The notes: generated by a model from the sequence alone, not told the origin. Numbered from the stretch's first letter, positions 21,328-32,635 are shown. The stretch: DNA of 64,000 nucleotides from Adiantum capillus-veneris (GCA_014529385.2 CM043970.1:68470567-68534566); one strand, 5' to 3'. Numbers and translations are program-made.

Positions 21328-22729
21328 ACAGGTGTGAGAGCGTAGATGGACGGCTTCGCGATGAACTCATCGGCTATGGCGGAGAGGTCACAGATCTGAG
21401 CAAAGAAATGGAGGAGGCTTGTGGGCAGCCATATAGAGGCTTGCAGGAGAGCTCTCAAGAGCTTCCTAGTGCTCACAGATCAATCCACAGTTCCTCTACA
21501 GATCAACCCACTGTGTACAACATCTTCCCTCTTTTCGGCAAGCTTTGCGACGGCTACATCGGCTTGGAGCTTGGAGCTTCCATAGACATGGAAGCATTGT
21601 GATATTGATGCATTCAGCTCACGCATCAAGGTGGGAAGTGAGTTCGAGCCTTTCTATGAGCTCAAAGAAGCACAAAAGAAAGTCATTCAGTTTTTGGCAG
21701 TTTGACAGCAGTCTACTGTTTTGCTCATCACTTGAGCTACAAAACTCCGATTCCAAAACTTTTTGGTTCAAAACGGAGCTGGCTTCAAGATCTACGACTT
21801 TGTAGAAGGAATTGTTTTCTGATTCGGAGTGCAAGTGGGTCTGAAATTAAAAACACATAGACTGTTTTTCAGGACAGTTTTGGGCTCTGTTGTTTTCTTT
21901 GTTGCAGACAGCTTACCCGTGCACACTGCAGGTAGCAGGCACACATGAGGTGTTACAAGATTGGGTTTGACTCCCAGGTACAGGTTGAGTCTAGTACTCC
22001 CACAGGTGTTGCCACTTGTAGTTGAGTGGTTCTTCTGCAGTGTTGTGGCTTGCATACATTGTCTTTGAGCGGGTAATGCTCTATGTATGCTTATGTGGTG
22101 AGCAGTAGATCTTGTGAGCAAGTGCAGAGGTTGGTTGTGGATGACATGTATGGTCACCTGTGGTACTCTTTGTGAGCATTTGTTGGACACAGGTTTGCAG
22201 AGCTTATGCATGTATGTTGCGTGTAGTTTGATGCGCATTGATTGCTCATTGTATTGAGCTTGCAGGACAATGGTTATTTTGTGTTGATAGCCATTGTGCG
22301 TTGAAACTCTAACGAAATTTTCCTAGGAGTTTTATGCGTATCATTTATGCGATTTAGGTAGAGATTGCTGGTTGCACTCAGCATTTGCGTGCGGTGTTCT
22401 CTGCAGGTGGGAGATTTGTGCGTGTGTATGCATCGATACCGCACAATGTGGGCTTGATGATTAGCTCACGGTTTGACAGGCGTACAGTTATCTTGGCACA
22501 CTCAAAGGAGTGAATATTGTGATGTATGCTTGTGTGGCTACGAGCTAGGTAGCCGGATTCAAGTCATATTGACTTGTGATTTCGTGCAAGGTTTTGCACG
22601 GTTATTGGTGCAATTTTGCATCAGGTTTTAAGCCATATTTGTAGACTTTTGTTGATGCGATTCGAGCCAGTTTAGGGCTGATTTGGCTGACATTTGCTAC
22701 TCATTGTTGGTTGCTCTTTTGAGAGCATT

Positions 22730-23770
22730 ATGGCTGATTTTTCATTTGACTTCCAGTGTTATGGTCTGACACAGTTTGATGGTGCAGATTTTGTTGCTTG
22801 GAAGGAGCATATGCTTGTTGCATTGGCAGATTTGGGGCAAGATAAACCCTTGCGTGGTTTATCGACGAAGCCCAAGTCTATGTGTGATGATGATTGGCAG
22901 GATCTTGATGAGTTAGCCATGTCTACGATTCTTTTGCATCTGGTTGAGTCTGTTTACTGGCAGGTCTCGAGGGAGACTACAACTCATGCTTTATGGCAGA
23001 GTTTACATGCTATGTATGCGACATCCATGTCTACAGGGGAGTCTAGTCCCACTTCTATGTCCATGGGAGAGATTGGTCCCACACGCAAGTCTCGACGGCA
23101 TAGAGACTTGACATGTTGGCATTGTGGACATAGAGGGCACATTAGGCGTCGATGTTTCAAGCATTTGAGACAACGGATGCGACAGATGCGTGATGCAGAT
23201 TTGGGCATGACACATGCTAGTGAGATCAATATGGTGGTTACTGAGTATGCTTATGACGGCGATGTCACATTTACATCTAGCTTGTCTTCAGACGATCTTA
23301 TGTCTACGGATTGCATATCGGATTGCACATTGTCATCACATTGGTTACTAGATTCAGATGTTACTTTCCATGTCACGTCGCATTGTGAGTGGTTTAGCAC
23401 ATTTTCTAGTGGGAGACTTGGTTGTGTGCACATGGCTGATGGTGTTGTGTATGACATTGAGGGTGCAGGAGATGTATGTTTGTCCTTGCCCAATGGTATG
23501 AGATTTTCCCTACGTCATGTGCGTTATGTGCCAGATCTGAGATGGAATTTGATCTCAGTCAGACAGTTACAGGATAGTGGATGTCGGGTATCGCTGCTTG
23601 AGCGATCTTTTGCGTTGCGTTTGGGTTCGTTGGTGATTGCAAGAGGTGCTAGAGTTGGCACATGGTACCCATTGCACGTAGTACTGGTGAGAGATGGTCA
23701 AGTCTCAATCTTGTTACAGCCATGCACAGAGCGAGAGACCCGGACAGTCTCTTTTGCTCATGGGTTGTAG
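22730..23770 (+). CDS. Copia-type Gag-protease polyprotein, RT and integrase absent
   Basis: An open frame of 346 codons runs from the ATG at 22730; a longer frame opens at 22694, but the residues after M-A-D-F-S-F-D fit copia Gag. Residues 1-100 show the copia Gag pattern (F-D-G-A-D-F-V-A-W-K, then L-D-E-L-A, then A-L-W-Q-S-L-H). The central Gag seems shortened. A zinc knuckle C-W-H-C-G-H-R-G-H-I-R-R-R-C lies at about residue 130 of the frame (23115-23160). The protease loop reads W-L-L-D-S-D-V-T-F-H, where the usual D-S-G-A has lost its Gly and Ala. The rest of the protease fold is recognisable (H-V-R-Y-V-P-D-L-R-W-N-L-I-S-V). Gag would build the particle; the protease is probably inactive. 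The frame ends in TAG, after which the same frame stays open with one further TAG. Confidence 0.8.
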   Translation: MADFSFDFQCYGLTQFDGADFVAWKEHMLVALADLGQDKPLRGLSTKPKSMCDDDWQDLDELAMSTILLHLVESVYWQVSRETTTHALWQSLHAMYATSMSTGESSPTSMSMGEIGPTRKSRRHRDLTCWHCGHRGHIRRRCFKHLRQRMRQMRDADLGMTHASEINMVVTEYAYDGDVTFTSSLSSDDLMSTDCISDCTLSSHWLLDSDVTFHVTSHCEWFSTFSSGRLGCVHMADGVVYDIEGAGDVCLSLPNGMRFSLRHVRYVPDLRWNLISVRQLQDSGCRVSLLERSFALRLGSLVIARGARVGTWYPLHVVLVRDGQVSILLQPCTERETRTVSFAHGL

Positions 23771-24547
23771 GGTGCTTTGCATGGAGTGCAGAGTAGTGAG
23801 CTCGCTGTGCACACAGTTGGGGCACGACTTGAGCAGTCACAGAGAGAGGTGACAGAGTCAGACATGCATGATTTGCTAGTGACTAAGCAAAGCAGAGAGT
23901 CAGTTGTGCGAGATACTCCTATGCAGGATAGACAGGTAGAGCGGTCTTGCTCTAGTGAGTCACGACAGGAGGACGTTGTGCAAGAGTCTATGCATAAGGA
24001 GTTAGAGCATGAGAGCTCTAGTGAGTCATAGCAGATTGAGTGGTCATGTTTGCAGTGGATGATTACAGAGGAGGCTGAGATGTCAGCGATTATGCAGTCA
24101 TTCCTTTCTACGCTCGACAGTGAGCATGGGGATATAGTTGTGCAGGATATGTCTTCCAGCAGACACATAGAGCAGCTTGTTTGCTCTGAGGTTGCACGAT
24201 ATGTTGATGTGTCTTTTGCGGACAGTCAGAAGATGCATGTGGCTGACACACCTTGTCAGTCAAAGATGCCTATTTCCATGGATATATATGTTGATGCATG
24301 CTCCGTAGAGCTAGCAGGGCCCGCTAGCATTGCATTGGCATTCGGTGGTCTCATGTATGAGATGCTAATCTTGAGACCGGATATCGCAGCTGCAGTGAGA
24401 GCATTTGCAGTTGGGGTTGTCAGTCGTTTGTTGACTGATGATGGCATAGTGCACGAGGGAGATATGCAGGTATTGTGTGCAGTACGTGTGCGGTACGTCT
24501 GGTGGTGTATGGACTTACACGGGAGCAGGACAATCGGATGCACATGA
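23771..24547 (+). pseudogene. Downstream same-frame extension: acidic linker plus RT scrap
   Basis: The frame of the Gag-protease ORF continues past TAG 23768-23770, is open to TAG 24029-24031, and is then open to 24547. The first part is rich in Glu, Gln, Ser and Asp. The second includes G-G-L-M-Y-E-M-L-I-L-R-P-D-I, close to the conserved copia block G-x-L-M-Y-A-M-x-x-x-R-P-D-I near the end of RT, followed by V-G-V-V-S-R-L-L. So the 3' side retains a trace of the pol gene with integrase and most of RT deleted. Both TAG codons could have arisen from CAG by one transition. Confidence 0.55.
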
Positions 24548-24654
24548 TCACAGCCAGCCAGTGGGCATCGATTGAGAGCGGTTTTCTCTCGCCTTTTGTA
24601 GTCTTTAGACTAGGTTCTCTTGCTTAAAGGCACAGTCGTCTTTAAGTGGGAGGT

Positions 24655-24845
24655 TGTTGGGGTATAGGCGCCTGTGCTTTGCCCGGCCGCCCAGAGTCTG
24701 GGCGCCCACTGACTTGTATACCTTATACATAGCATAAGTGTATAGGGGGTTGCTCACTCTTTGAGTCTCCCCACCCATATCTATGTGTCGTGTGTCTCCT
24801 TTCTCTCTCTCACTCTCCGTCTGTGGTGCTCTCCGATCCCCTTCA
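24655..24845 (+). repeat. 3' LTR of the non-autonomous copia element
   Basis: 191 bp, TGTTGGGG to CCCCTTCA, preceded by the purine tract AAGTGGGAGG (24644-24653) and followed by the target duplication GCAAT. Confidence 0.92.
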
Positions 24846-24850
24846 GCAAT

Positions 24851-25632
24851 TTCTCGACAAATTGAACTTTGAATGACATACAATTATCCTATAGGCCTAT
24901 TAAGTAACCCTTAGCCCACTTTTGAACTTGTATCGGTCCGTTTGAGATGTTCTCCTACTTCTCCTCTGACTTTGGTAGTTTTTTTCCCGACCCTTGGTAG
25001 TGATCATTTTGTTCAATCTCAAGCTTTTGAGCATGTTCGATAGGTTGTAGGGGATTTTCCTTGTCAAGTTCGGTTCCATTTGGAGTAGATTTGTGATTGT
25101 AGGTCAAAAATGACACTTTGTCCCTCTGAGGTGATTTCTATTGCCATTGGCTCCAAGTGGTGTTTTCTTTTATTCCCAGCAAGGTACATTGTTTATAACC
25201 CCTATGTGGGAGCCTCTTGTGAAGTCAGAACTTGATTTCGACACTATGTCAAATTTGGGCTTATTATCTATAGACCTCCCTAGATCCCAATGAAATGTTC
25301 ATCTAAGCTTGGGGGATTGTTTTGTATGCATATGTTATGGTCCCTTTCAAGTTTGGTCAACTTTGGTGTCCTTGGCTGGCCACTATGATAATTTTTTCAT
25401 TTGTCTTCTCTCAAGAAAATTTTGCTAGCCTATCATTTTTTTGAGCTACCCTGACATCATACACGCATTCAAACATGCTTGTCATTATGTTAGAAGCTAA
25501 CCCCCCGTGTCTCATGCAAGACTATGTAGCGTAAAAGTCGCTTGAAGTCCGAAAGCACAAGCCAAAAAGAAGTCTCGAGAGCTCTCCTCCAAAAGTCACT
25601 AGTGAGAATGAGACTCTATTTGGCCTACTTGG
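24851..25632. other. No gene seen
   Basis: AT-rich host flank without recognisable coding sequence. Small open frames have no motif. Confidence 0.45.
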
Positions 25633-26650
25633 TGTTGGGGTTAAGGCCTATGTGCCTTGACCGGTCGCCCAGGCCATGGGCGCCCACCCACTGTTACCCT
25701 ATACTTATAGTGAGTATACTGTATAGGGGGAGCTGCCACTTCACAGTCTCCCCACCCATATCTGTGTGTCGTGTGTCTCCTTCTCTCTCTCACTCTCCGT
25801 CTGTGGTGCTCCCCGATCCCCTTCAATTGGTATCAGAGCTATGGTGACAGCGGAGAGCACGGCGGCTTTGAGAGCTTCGAGGCGATAGCTCGCTCGCTCT
25901 CGATGGTTGAGAGATTAAGAAAGCAGAAGACTTGTTGTGAGAATGCAATGGGAGCTTGTGAGCTCAGTTGAGAGTGATGTATGCTCTTGTGGAAGCTCAG
26001 AAAGGAGTGTGGAAGATTGTGTGTAAGTGAAGGTGCTGCCCTAAAACTGTGTGCGCAGCAGCATAGTTTTCAGATTCGTTTTTCTCCTTGTAGAATGCAG
26101 ATCTAAGACTTCTGTCTCCGTTCCCATCCGTTTCGACGTGGTCTACAACTTTGCAGAAGAAACTTTTTGCAAATTCCTCACCGTTTTGCTGATATTCAGC
26201 TCAGACTGACTGTATACAGAAATTCCAGATTTTCTGTTGTCGCATTGTGTGCGAGTTTGATGCACTTTTGGAAGCACGGGAGATACTTGAAGTTGAGTGC
26301 ATAAATTCTGAGCTGAAGATGCAATTGCAGCTTGTGTTAAGCTTGTGGTTTGAGGGTTTTTTGGTAGACTTGGGCAACGAAGTACGGAGGCGTTTACACA
26401 CCACCGAAGCGGTCTCTTGAGAGATGCAGGTTTTTGGAGCACACAGGTGGAGCTTCTTTCACTGGTTTTCACAGGATACTTTGGCAGTGATTTTGTGCTT
26501 GGATTCATGGTCTTTGCGAATGGTTTGCATATGGTTATGGCGCATGGTTGATGCCCATCATACATGCATTTTGGCGAGCACTTTCAAGTGCCGGTGAGCT
26601 CTCTTGAGAGCATTGTTTTCGCATTGATCAAGTTTCCGGATTGCAAATCT
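25633..26650 (+). mobile_element. Truncated copia relative: LTR, primer site and leader
   Basis: The LTR at 25633-25825 (193 bp, TGTTGGGG to CCCCTTCA) belongs to the same family as the 21-kb element but differs in its central part. A perfect 12-base tRNA-iMet primer site TGGTATCAGAGC follows at 25828-25839. The leader to about 26650 is related to 21330-22250, for example around TCTACAACTTTG. I found no gag and no 3' LTR, so the element is truncated or broken by later insertion. Confidence 0.8.
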
Positions 26651-26983
26651 TTTGGCGTTTGCTTATGCGCAATAATGAATTTGTGGGTTCAATTCATGTC
26701 AAAATGGCATTCTCATGCAAAAGTTTGACAAGAAAAGTTCTTTGTTGCTTAAAATTGTTCATTTGAATGCTCAAATTTTCTACTTAATGATTGTAATTTT
26801 ACCATTAATTATTAAAAATGGGTTTGCCTTAGATAGAAAATTGTTGTACTAGATATAATGAAATGAATTGAGGCATGCTAATTGTCATCCAACAAAACAA
26901 TAATCTCTTTGTCATTTACTAGACTATTGACCTTAAGTAAAGAGTGTGGTCAAATAGGCATACCTGAAGTCATGTGATTTCGG
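26651..26983. other. No gene seen
   Basis: AT-rich transition between the copia leader and the antisense gag fragment. Confidence 0.4.
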
Positions 26984-27610
26984 TTATTGTCCTAATTTGG
27001 ACCATAAGCATTGCCAAAGTTGAATTTTTACTTCCGCCATATATTCATCTAGAGATTCTTGTTTCACCATATTGATAGTAACGGTTTGAGAGTTGTTAGC
27101 ACATTGATTGTTGTCGAAAAAGGGCTTGTGGTTAGTATGGTTGTTGTTGTTATGGCTGTTACCTTTAGAGAAAGGACACTTGTCTACAAAATGACCAAAA
27201 CAATGACATTTATAGCATTTAAAATTCTTGAATTTGCATGTATTAGGTTTAGGTTTGTTGTTGGCATTGGGGGTGAAATAAGAAGGATTAGAAGAATGAG
27301 AAGGGTTCTGATCGGTTTGGGGTCCAGTGTTGTTGTCTTTCTTATGATAATATGGCCTCTTGAAGTTCTTGGACCTGTCAAAAGTAGAAATTTTGGGTTT
27401 GCATCCTTGAGAGTTAGCTTGAAAATTATTGGGAGGTTTATGGCCACCATTTTTCCTCCTTCTGTTGTAAAGCACCAGAGAGATAGCATTTGCAAGACTA
27501 GATGGATCAAACATATCCACATCTGCACCAAGCTGTGGAGCTAATCTATAAATAAATTTATGCTTTATTTTGTGCTTATTGACATGCTTAATGGCTTGCA
27601 ATTGAATCAA
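26984..27610 (-). pseudogene. Gypsy-type Gag C-terminal fragment, antisense
   Basis: A 208-codon antisense frame. Residues 20-50 (L-G-A-D-V-D-M-F-D-P-S-S-L-A-N-A) resemble the end of a gypsy capsid domain. The middle is Asn-, Lys- and Pro-rich, and a zinc knuckle C-Y-K-C-H-C-F-G-H-F-V-D-K-C lies at about residues 134-147. The tail is Asn/His-rich. No protease or RT follows in a consistent position, because lower coordinates hold copia sequence. It is a fragment of a gypsy element different from those at 29.6, 36.1 and 58.2 kb. The knuckle would bind RNA. Confidence 0.7.
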
Positions 27611-28284
27611 ACAGTTCTAAAAACCAATCCACATAAGCTTGAACATTTTCATAACGCCTTGTTGTTGAACTTGAAGAGTATCTGACACCTAAATTGTTAC
27701 CTTGGTTCTAGAGTGGGTCAGTCAACCTTGACGATAATCAAAGATTATGACAATAATAAAAGATTATGACAATGGATGACACATGCACAGAGAGAGAACT
27801 AGACTAACAAGATAGAGAGTGGATGCAAAAACTCATAGCTTTAATTAGTATTGAAGATTCAAAGATTAAAACTTACAAAGGGTATTACAATGGCACTCAT
27901 AGCTGCCATACTCACACACCCCTCCCCTTCTATCACTCCTGCTACCCCTTTGCTGTTCGTGAGTAGTGTTGCTCTTTTCCTTTATAGCTGCCTAATTTTG
28001 TCATTTGGCTGTTATTGTTCTTGAATCTTGTTCTTAGTTTTAACAGTATTTCTCTTGTGTTCTCCCTCCAATATTCTTCTCCCTTTTTTTGAAGCTAGTT
28101 ATAGCTTCTAGTCTGTTGTCTGTTGTCAATGAAATATTTTCTTTCCCACTTTTCTTAAGACATTTAACTAGCTGAATAGTTATGTGCCTATCATAGTTCA
28201 GCTATTAATGTTTTTGAAAGATCAGTCCTGCCAAAGGACCTCTCTAGTAGTCCTTCAACCTTCCAGACCCCATCCTAGTCTTTC
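27611..28284. other. No gene seen
   Basis: A short duplication AAGATTATGACAAT occurs twice near 27742-27775. Otherwise I see nothing until the copia fragment begins abruptly near 28285. Confidence 0.45.
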
Positions 28285-29086
28285 TCTACACCTTTGGCTG
28301 GTCACTTTAAAATAACAAAGGATATGTGTCCAAAGACACAAGAGGAGATAGCCTATATGTCTAAAGTTTCGTATGCTGTGGCGGTAGGTTCTCTAATGTA
28401 TGCTATGGTCTGGACAAGGCCAGACATTGAACATGCAATGGGAGTTGTGAGTAGGTTCATGGACAATCCAGGTAAAGAGCATTGGCAAGCTGTGAAGTGG
28501 ATACTTAGGTATCTAAAAGGGACAACAACAAATGCTTTGTATTTTGGAGGAACTGATATTTTTCTTCAAGGGTATGCTAATGTAGATATGGTAGGTGACA
28601 AAGATACTTGAAGGAGAACTACGGGCTATGTCTTCACAGTTGGAGGCACAACAATAAGCTGGGATTCAAAGCTGCAGAATGTGGTCTCACTTCCTACCAT
28701 GGAAGCAGAGTATGTAGCAATGACGAAAGCAAAGAAATTCAGTGGCTTCATAGATTCTTAGAAGAGCTTGGATTCAAACAAGACAATTGTGTCTTGTACA
28801 GTGATAGCCAAAGCGCTATTCATCTTGCAAAGAACTCAGCCTTTCATTCAAGGACAAAGCAAATTGAGGTGAGATATCACTTCATATGCACTCTTTTGAA
28901 AGAGGGACAGCTAAAGCTAGGAAAGGTGCATACAAGTGAAAATCCCGCAGACATGTTTACAAAGGTGGTCAACAAGGAGAAGTTGAGATTTTGCTCATCT
29001 TAAATCGGCATTCAAGGATAAGAGGACACGATGGAAAGCAGTCACAGGTTTGGTTTGGAGATCAGAACAATCTCCAAGTGGGAGAT
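28285..29086 (+). pseudogene. Copia RT end and RNase H, 5'-truncated
   Basis: The frame 28294-28611 encodes the conserved end of copia RT (V-G-S-L-M-Y-A-M-V-W-T-R-P-D-I, then H-W-Q-A-V-K-W-I-L-R-Y-L-K-G). After a TGA and frame changes the RNase H domain follows: T-T-G-Y-V-F-T-V-G-G, S-L-P-T-M-E-A-E-Y-V-A, S-D-S-Q-S-A-I-H-L-A-K, and R-T-K-Q-I-E-V-R-Y-H-F. The polyprotein end N-P-A-D-M-F-T-K-V-V lies at about 28950. The purine tract AAGTGGGAGATT then leads into an LTR. Gag, protease, integrase and most of RT are absent, with a sharp left junction near 28285. The fragment has several stops and is inactive. Confidence 0.85.
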
Positions 29087-29599
29087 TGTTAAGTATGGAG
29101 CCTGATTTTCCCCTTGTAATTTTTTGTGGTAAAAGCGCACATTTGTAAGGCTCCCATTACGAGGAGAAGCCATTGTGCATAAAGGGCGGCCACACATGGG
29201 CGGATTGGAGGGTCCGATTTGGACTTATTCACACAAGGGCGGCTATACATGGCTGCCTCTCATAAGAGAGGGCAGCCCTTTTGGCCTATAAAAGGAGGCC
29301 ATTTCTACACACATTTCATAGTGTGAAGTTGATGCAACAAGGTGGGTGTGAGGTGTTGAGAGTGAAGCAAGGTGGGAGCTCCAAAAGGGTATAATCCCTT
29401 TGTAAACTACTTCTTGTTTTGAAGTACTAAAGCCATTGAGTGGCTGCTTTCCCGTGGACGTAGCCCACGTTGGGTGAACCACGTATATCGTGTGTAATCT
29501 CTCTCTCTCTCTACTCTATAATCTCGTGTATGTAAATTTGTCTCTCTCCATTAAGTAATCTACTCAATTATCTATTTAGCTACATCTTCTTTCCTAACA
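29087..29599 (+). repeat. 3' LTR of the truncated copia fragment
   Basis: 513 bp bounded by the inverted pair TGTTA and TAACA. It contains a core promoter CCTATAAAAGG at 29285-29295. Two direct copies of a GGGCGGC-ACATGG word lie upstream (about 29185 and 29238), and a strong hairpin at 29251-29277. It ends inside a gypsy RNase H coding sequence, so it interrupts that older element. The matching 5' LTR is not in the window. Confidence 0.85.
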
Positions 29600-31960
29600 C
29601 TAGTCCTGATGCATCCACATGTACATGAAATATACAGTCCCACCTGGGCTGTCTGAGGATGGGCTTCTCAACTATTACCTTTTTTATTTCTTTAAATCCC
29701 TCCTGGCATTTTTGGTCCCAACAAAATCTAACTTCTTTCTTGGTCAGAACATATAAAGGAGTTGCTAGTTTTTCCGACTTAGCTATGAATCTCTTGTAAA
29801 AATTGATATACTCAAGAGAACTTGATGCCTCACTAGCATTGGTTGGTGCCATGGCTTCTTGGATTGCTCTAACTTTATCTACAGCCATCTCAATACCCTT
29901 CTTTAACACAACATGTCCTAGTAGCACCCCCTTGAAATCTCCAAACAGATATTTATCATGGTTCAAGCACACTCTTTTCTCCCTACATTTCTCAAACATA
30001 AGCTTTAAGCATTCCAGATGCTCAGTTGTACTTGAATACACGTGAAGTCATCTATGAAGATTTCCATGAATTTTTGGTAAGTACTCTAAGAATATGGTCA
30101 TCCTAGCCCTCTGGAATGTGGCTAGAGCATTGCATAACCCAAAGGGTATTACTAAAAAGATGAATGCCCCCCACTCAATTATGAAAACTGTATTTTCTCT
30201 CTCCGTTTTTGCCAAACTGATCTAGTTATAACCACTATAACCATCCCAGAAGCTATGCATTTCATGACTGGCCACCTGATCCAACATTGTATCTATGAAT
30301 GGTAGTGGAAATGGGTCTTTTATAGTTTTCTCGTTTAGCTTCACTTAGATCCTGATCTTGCCATTCTTTTTTGGGACTACCACAATTGGAAACAACCAGT
30401 CACTATGAACCCTGCTTTTAATAATGCATTGATTTCTTCCTTCACTTTAGCTACATAGTTGGGGTTCATCCTATACATTTGCATTCTTATTGGCCTCACA
30501 TCCATTTTCAATGGTATTTTGTGTTGGCACACTCTTGGATCAATCCCCTTTAGTTCAGTATGATCCCATGCAAGAATATCTTGGTATTCTTGGAACAATG
30601 CTGTGAGTGCCTTTTTTAGTTGTTCTAGTAGTTGCTTGTTAATGTGCACTATTTTATCCTTGGATCCTACTGCAAATTCTTCCACCTTGTCCCCGCTCAC
30701 TTCACAGCCACCTGTGTTAGCAATTGTTCTAGTGTCATCCTCTACTTGTTTGAAGTGTTCTGGGAACGTCTCCGGCTGAGATGCCAGCTTCAAGTCAGTA
30801 GTGACCAGTTTAAATCCAGGGTTGTAAGGGGTACTATACTACTAGCCTCAAACTTCCACCATATTTCCTTGGATTTTGTTAAAAGTATCTTGCCTGGCCT
30901 ACTGGCTCCTGGCACATTAGTAGATGTGGAGACCGTGACACTTTTGTTATTGAATTTCATTATGAGTTCATCTTTCCCCCAGTCATGTACTGCCCTTGTT
31001 TTACTTAGTCAAGGTCTTCCTAACAGCACATCATAAGAGTCTCCTACCTCTATGACCAAGAAAAATGTTTCAAATTTTACACTTGCCACTCTCACATCCA
31101 CTTTTTCCACTAATCCCAAGGGATCTGTTATAATATGATCTCCTATCCTGAGCCTAAATGGTGCTGATTTCATTTTTAGCCCCATGTGTCTCCTGACTTT
31201 GACTCACATTATGTTCACACCTGCTCCTCCATCCAAATTTGTTGTATCAACAACTTTCCAAGCTTTCTTACTTTACATTCCACCTGTATGACTGGTGCTT
31301 GGTCGTCCCTGATTTCTATCTTATAATTTCATAGGCCGTCTTCATGCCCTCTCTTTCCAACAATTCTTCTACAGCTGGCACAACTTGCACCAGTTTTGAC
31401 ATTTCCAGGGATATTTTGTGTATGTGTTCCATTACACTTTTCCATAGTGCACTTTTGTCTTGCTGCTCTTGTGTGGTTTGTACCTTTTATACTTCTTCCA
31501 ATCTTTGATTATCCAGGGTTTCTTCCAGATTATTAGTTTCTTTGGGCTGGCAGGCTTAAATTTTCTCACTTCAATCTCTTCCACACTCTTGCCGCTTGAC
31601 CCATACTTTGGCTGGGTGAACCTCATGTTGCGGGGGCTTCTTCTGCAAGACTTCTGTCTTTTTCACTGCTTCCTTCTTTAATTTCTACCATACCTTTACT
31701 GGTGCATTGCTGACCTTTCCGATTTTTTGGGATGCCATCACCGTGCTATTTTTGGTGTGGCCAGTTTCACCCTTGGAGGGTTGCTAGGTTGCTGGTTTTT
31801 TGGTGGTTTAGGGCAAAGTGGCCCTCTTTGCCACAATTCCAGAAAGTTAAAGTTCTAGGTGGGGCACCTTGGATAAGTCTTAGAAGTTGCTGCCCCTACA
31901 GCTAGAGCCTCTAAAGTGTCTAGGGCCGCTTTCCTACTGCTCGGACAACTAGCCTGACTA
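29600..31960 (-). pseudogene. Gypsy gag-protease-RT relic, antisense
   Basis: Reading down from 31960 on the minus strand: a decayed zinc knuckle W-N-C-G-K-E-G-H (about 31830-31870, outer cysteines changed); the protease loop L-D-G-G-A-G-V at 31222-31233; the protease block V-L-L-G-R-P-W-L; the RT entry (30377-30793: L-D-x-R-P-I-R-M-Q-M, K-E-E-I-N-A-L-L-K-A-G-F-I); and D-G-Y-S-G-Y near 30240. Next is the RT active site F-I-D-D-F at about 30050, where a one-base shift breaks the frame, then 29580-30041 with V-L-L-G-H, I-x-F-Y-K-R-F-I and the RNase H start H-V-D-A-S-G. The relic stops at 29600, where the copia LTR has been inserted. RNase H, integrase and both LTRs are missing. Here the first RNase H keeps its D-A-S motif. 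Confidence 0.85.
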
Positions 31961-32169
31961 CTCCCAGGGATGTTCTCTCTGTTCGCAGTATTCAAATTTA
32001 ATACACTCACTGGTGAGATGGTTGTCTACTTTGCAGTGTATGCAATAGGTTTTCCCTTTTCCTGGAGTTTTGGTTCAAACTCCAGACAGTTCTTGAATTC
32101 TTTTCTTGATTTGTTTGAGCTCTACTTCCCAGTTTCTGGTTTTGGCCTTCTTGCTGACCGGTTATCTAT

Positions 32170-32629
32170 CATGCAAGTTATGGCTCAAGCAAAGAATGTG
32201 GAGAATGTAGATGCACAAGAATTAAAAGAACGAGAAAGACGTGCAAAGAATATTTTTATCCGTGGGATTGCCGAAGAGAACTTGGAAACACCTCCATCCC
32301 TTGTGATTTCTATCGAAGATTTTTTCAATACCCACTTTGGCATGTCTGGAATCACGGTTTATGGTGCCCATAGAGTTAGCAAACAAGGAGCTCCCTGCTT
32401 GGGAGAAAGGCCTATTGTATGCACGATGATTGATGAAACCAAGTGAAAGATTATCCTTGATAACAATTGGATCTACCTTAAGGAGACGTGATGTTTTGTG
32501 TATGAAGATCGCATCCTTATGCAGCAAAATGCTCGTCGCAAAGCATATGAGGAGAGGACCAAAAAGCCTAAGGAACAATCTCATGAAGAAAAGTCATTCG
32601 AGGAGGAAGCAAGGCCATCCAATAAGTAG
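32170..32629 (+). pseudogene. LINE-C ORF1 with RRM-like domain
   Basis: A frame of about 153 codons is interrupted by TGA at 32444-32446 and 32489-32491. It opens with a short coiled or charged part (E-L-K-E-R-E-R-R-A-K). An RRM-like segment follows (N-I-F-I-R-G-I, then E-D-F-F-N-T-H-F, then A-H-R-V-S), which is the pattern of L1-type ORF1 RNA-binding proteins, and then a basic tail. ORF1p coats LINE RNA. It lies only a few bases upstream of the endonuclease ORF, as in two-ORF LINEs. The family call rests on pattern and position; it is less certain than ORF2. Confidence 0.6.
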
Positions 32630-32635
32630 GGACTC

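Larger units (their letters stand above)
21123..24845 (+). mobile_element. Complete non-autonomous copia element (gag-PR only)
   Basis: The element is 3723 bp long, with LTRs at 21123-21312 and 24655-24845. The flanking 5-bp target duplication GCAAT (21118-21122 and 24846-24850) is perfect. A tRNA-Met primer site follows the 5' LTR and a purine tract precedes the 3' LTR. The internal region encodes Gag, a zinc knuckle and a degenerate protease. There is no integrase, and only a possible scrap of RT is present. The LTRs differ at roughly ten positions of 190 (my hand count, about 5%), so the insertion is not recent. Transposition must have relied on enzymes supplied by a relative; a second member of the family lies at 25633. 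Confidence 0.9.
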
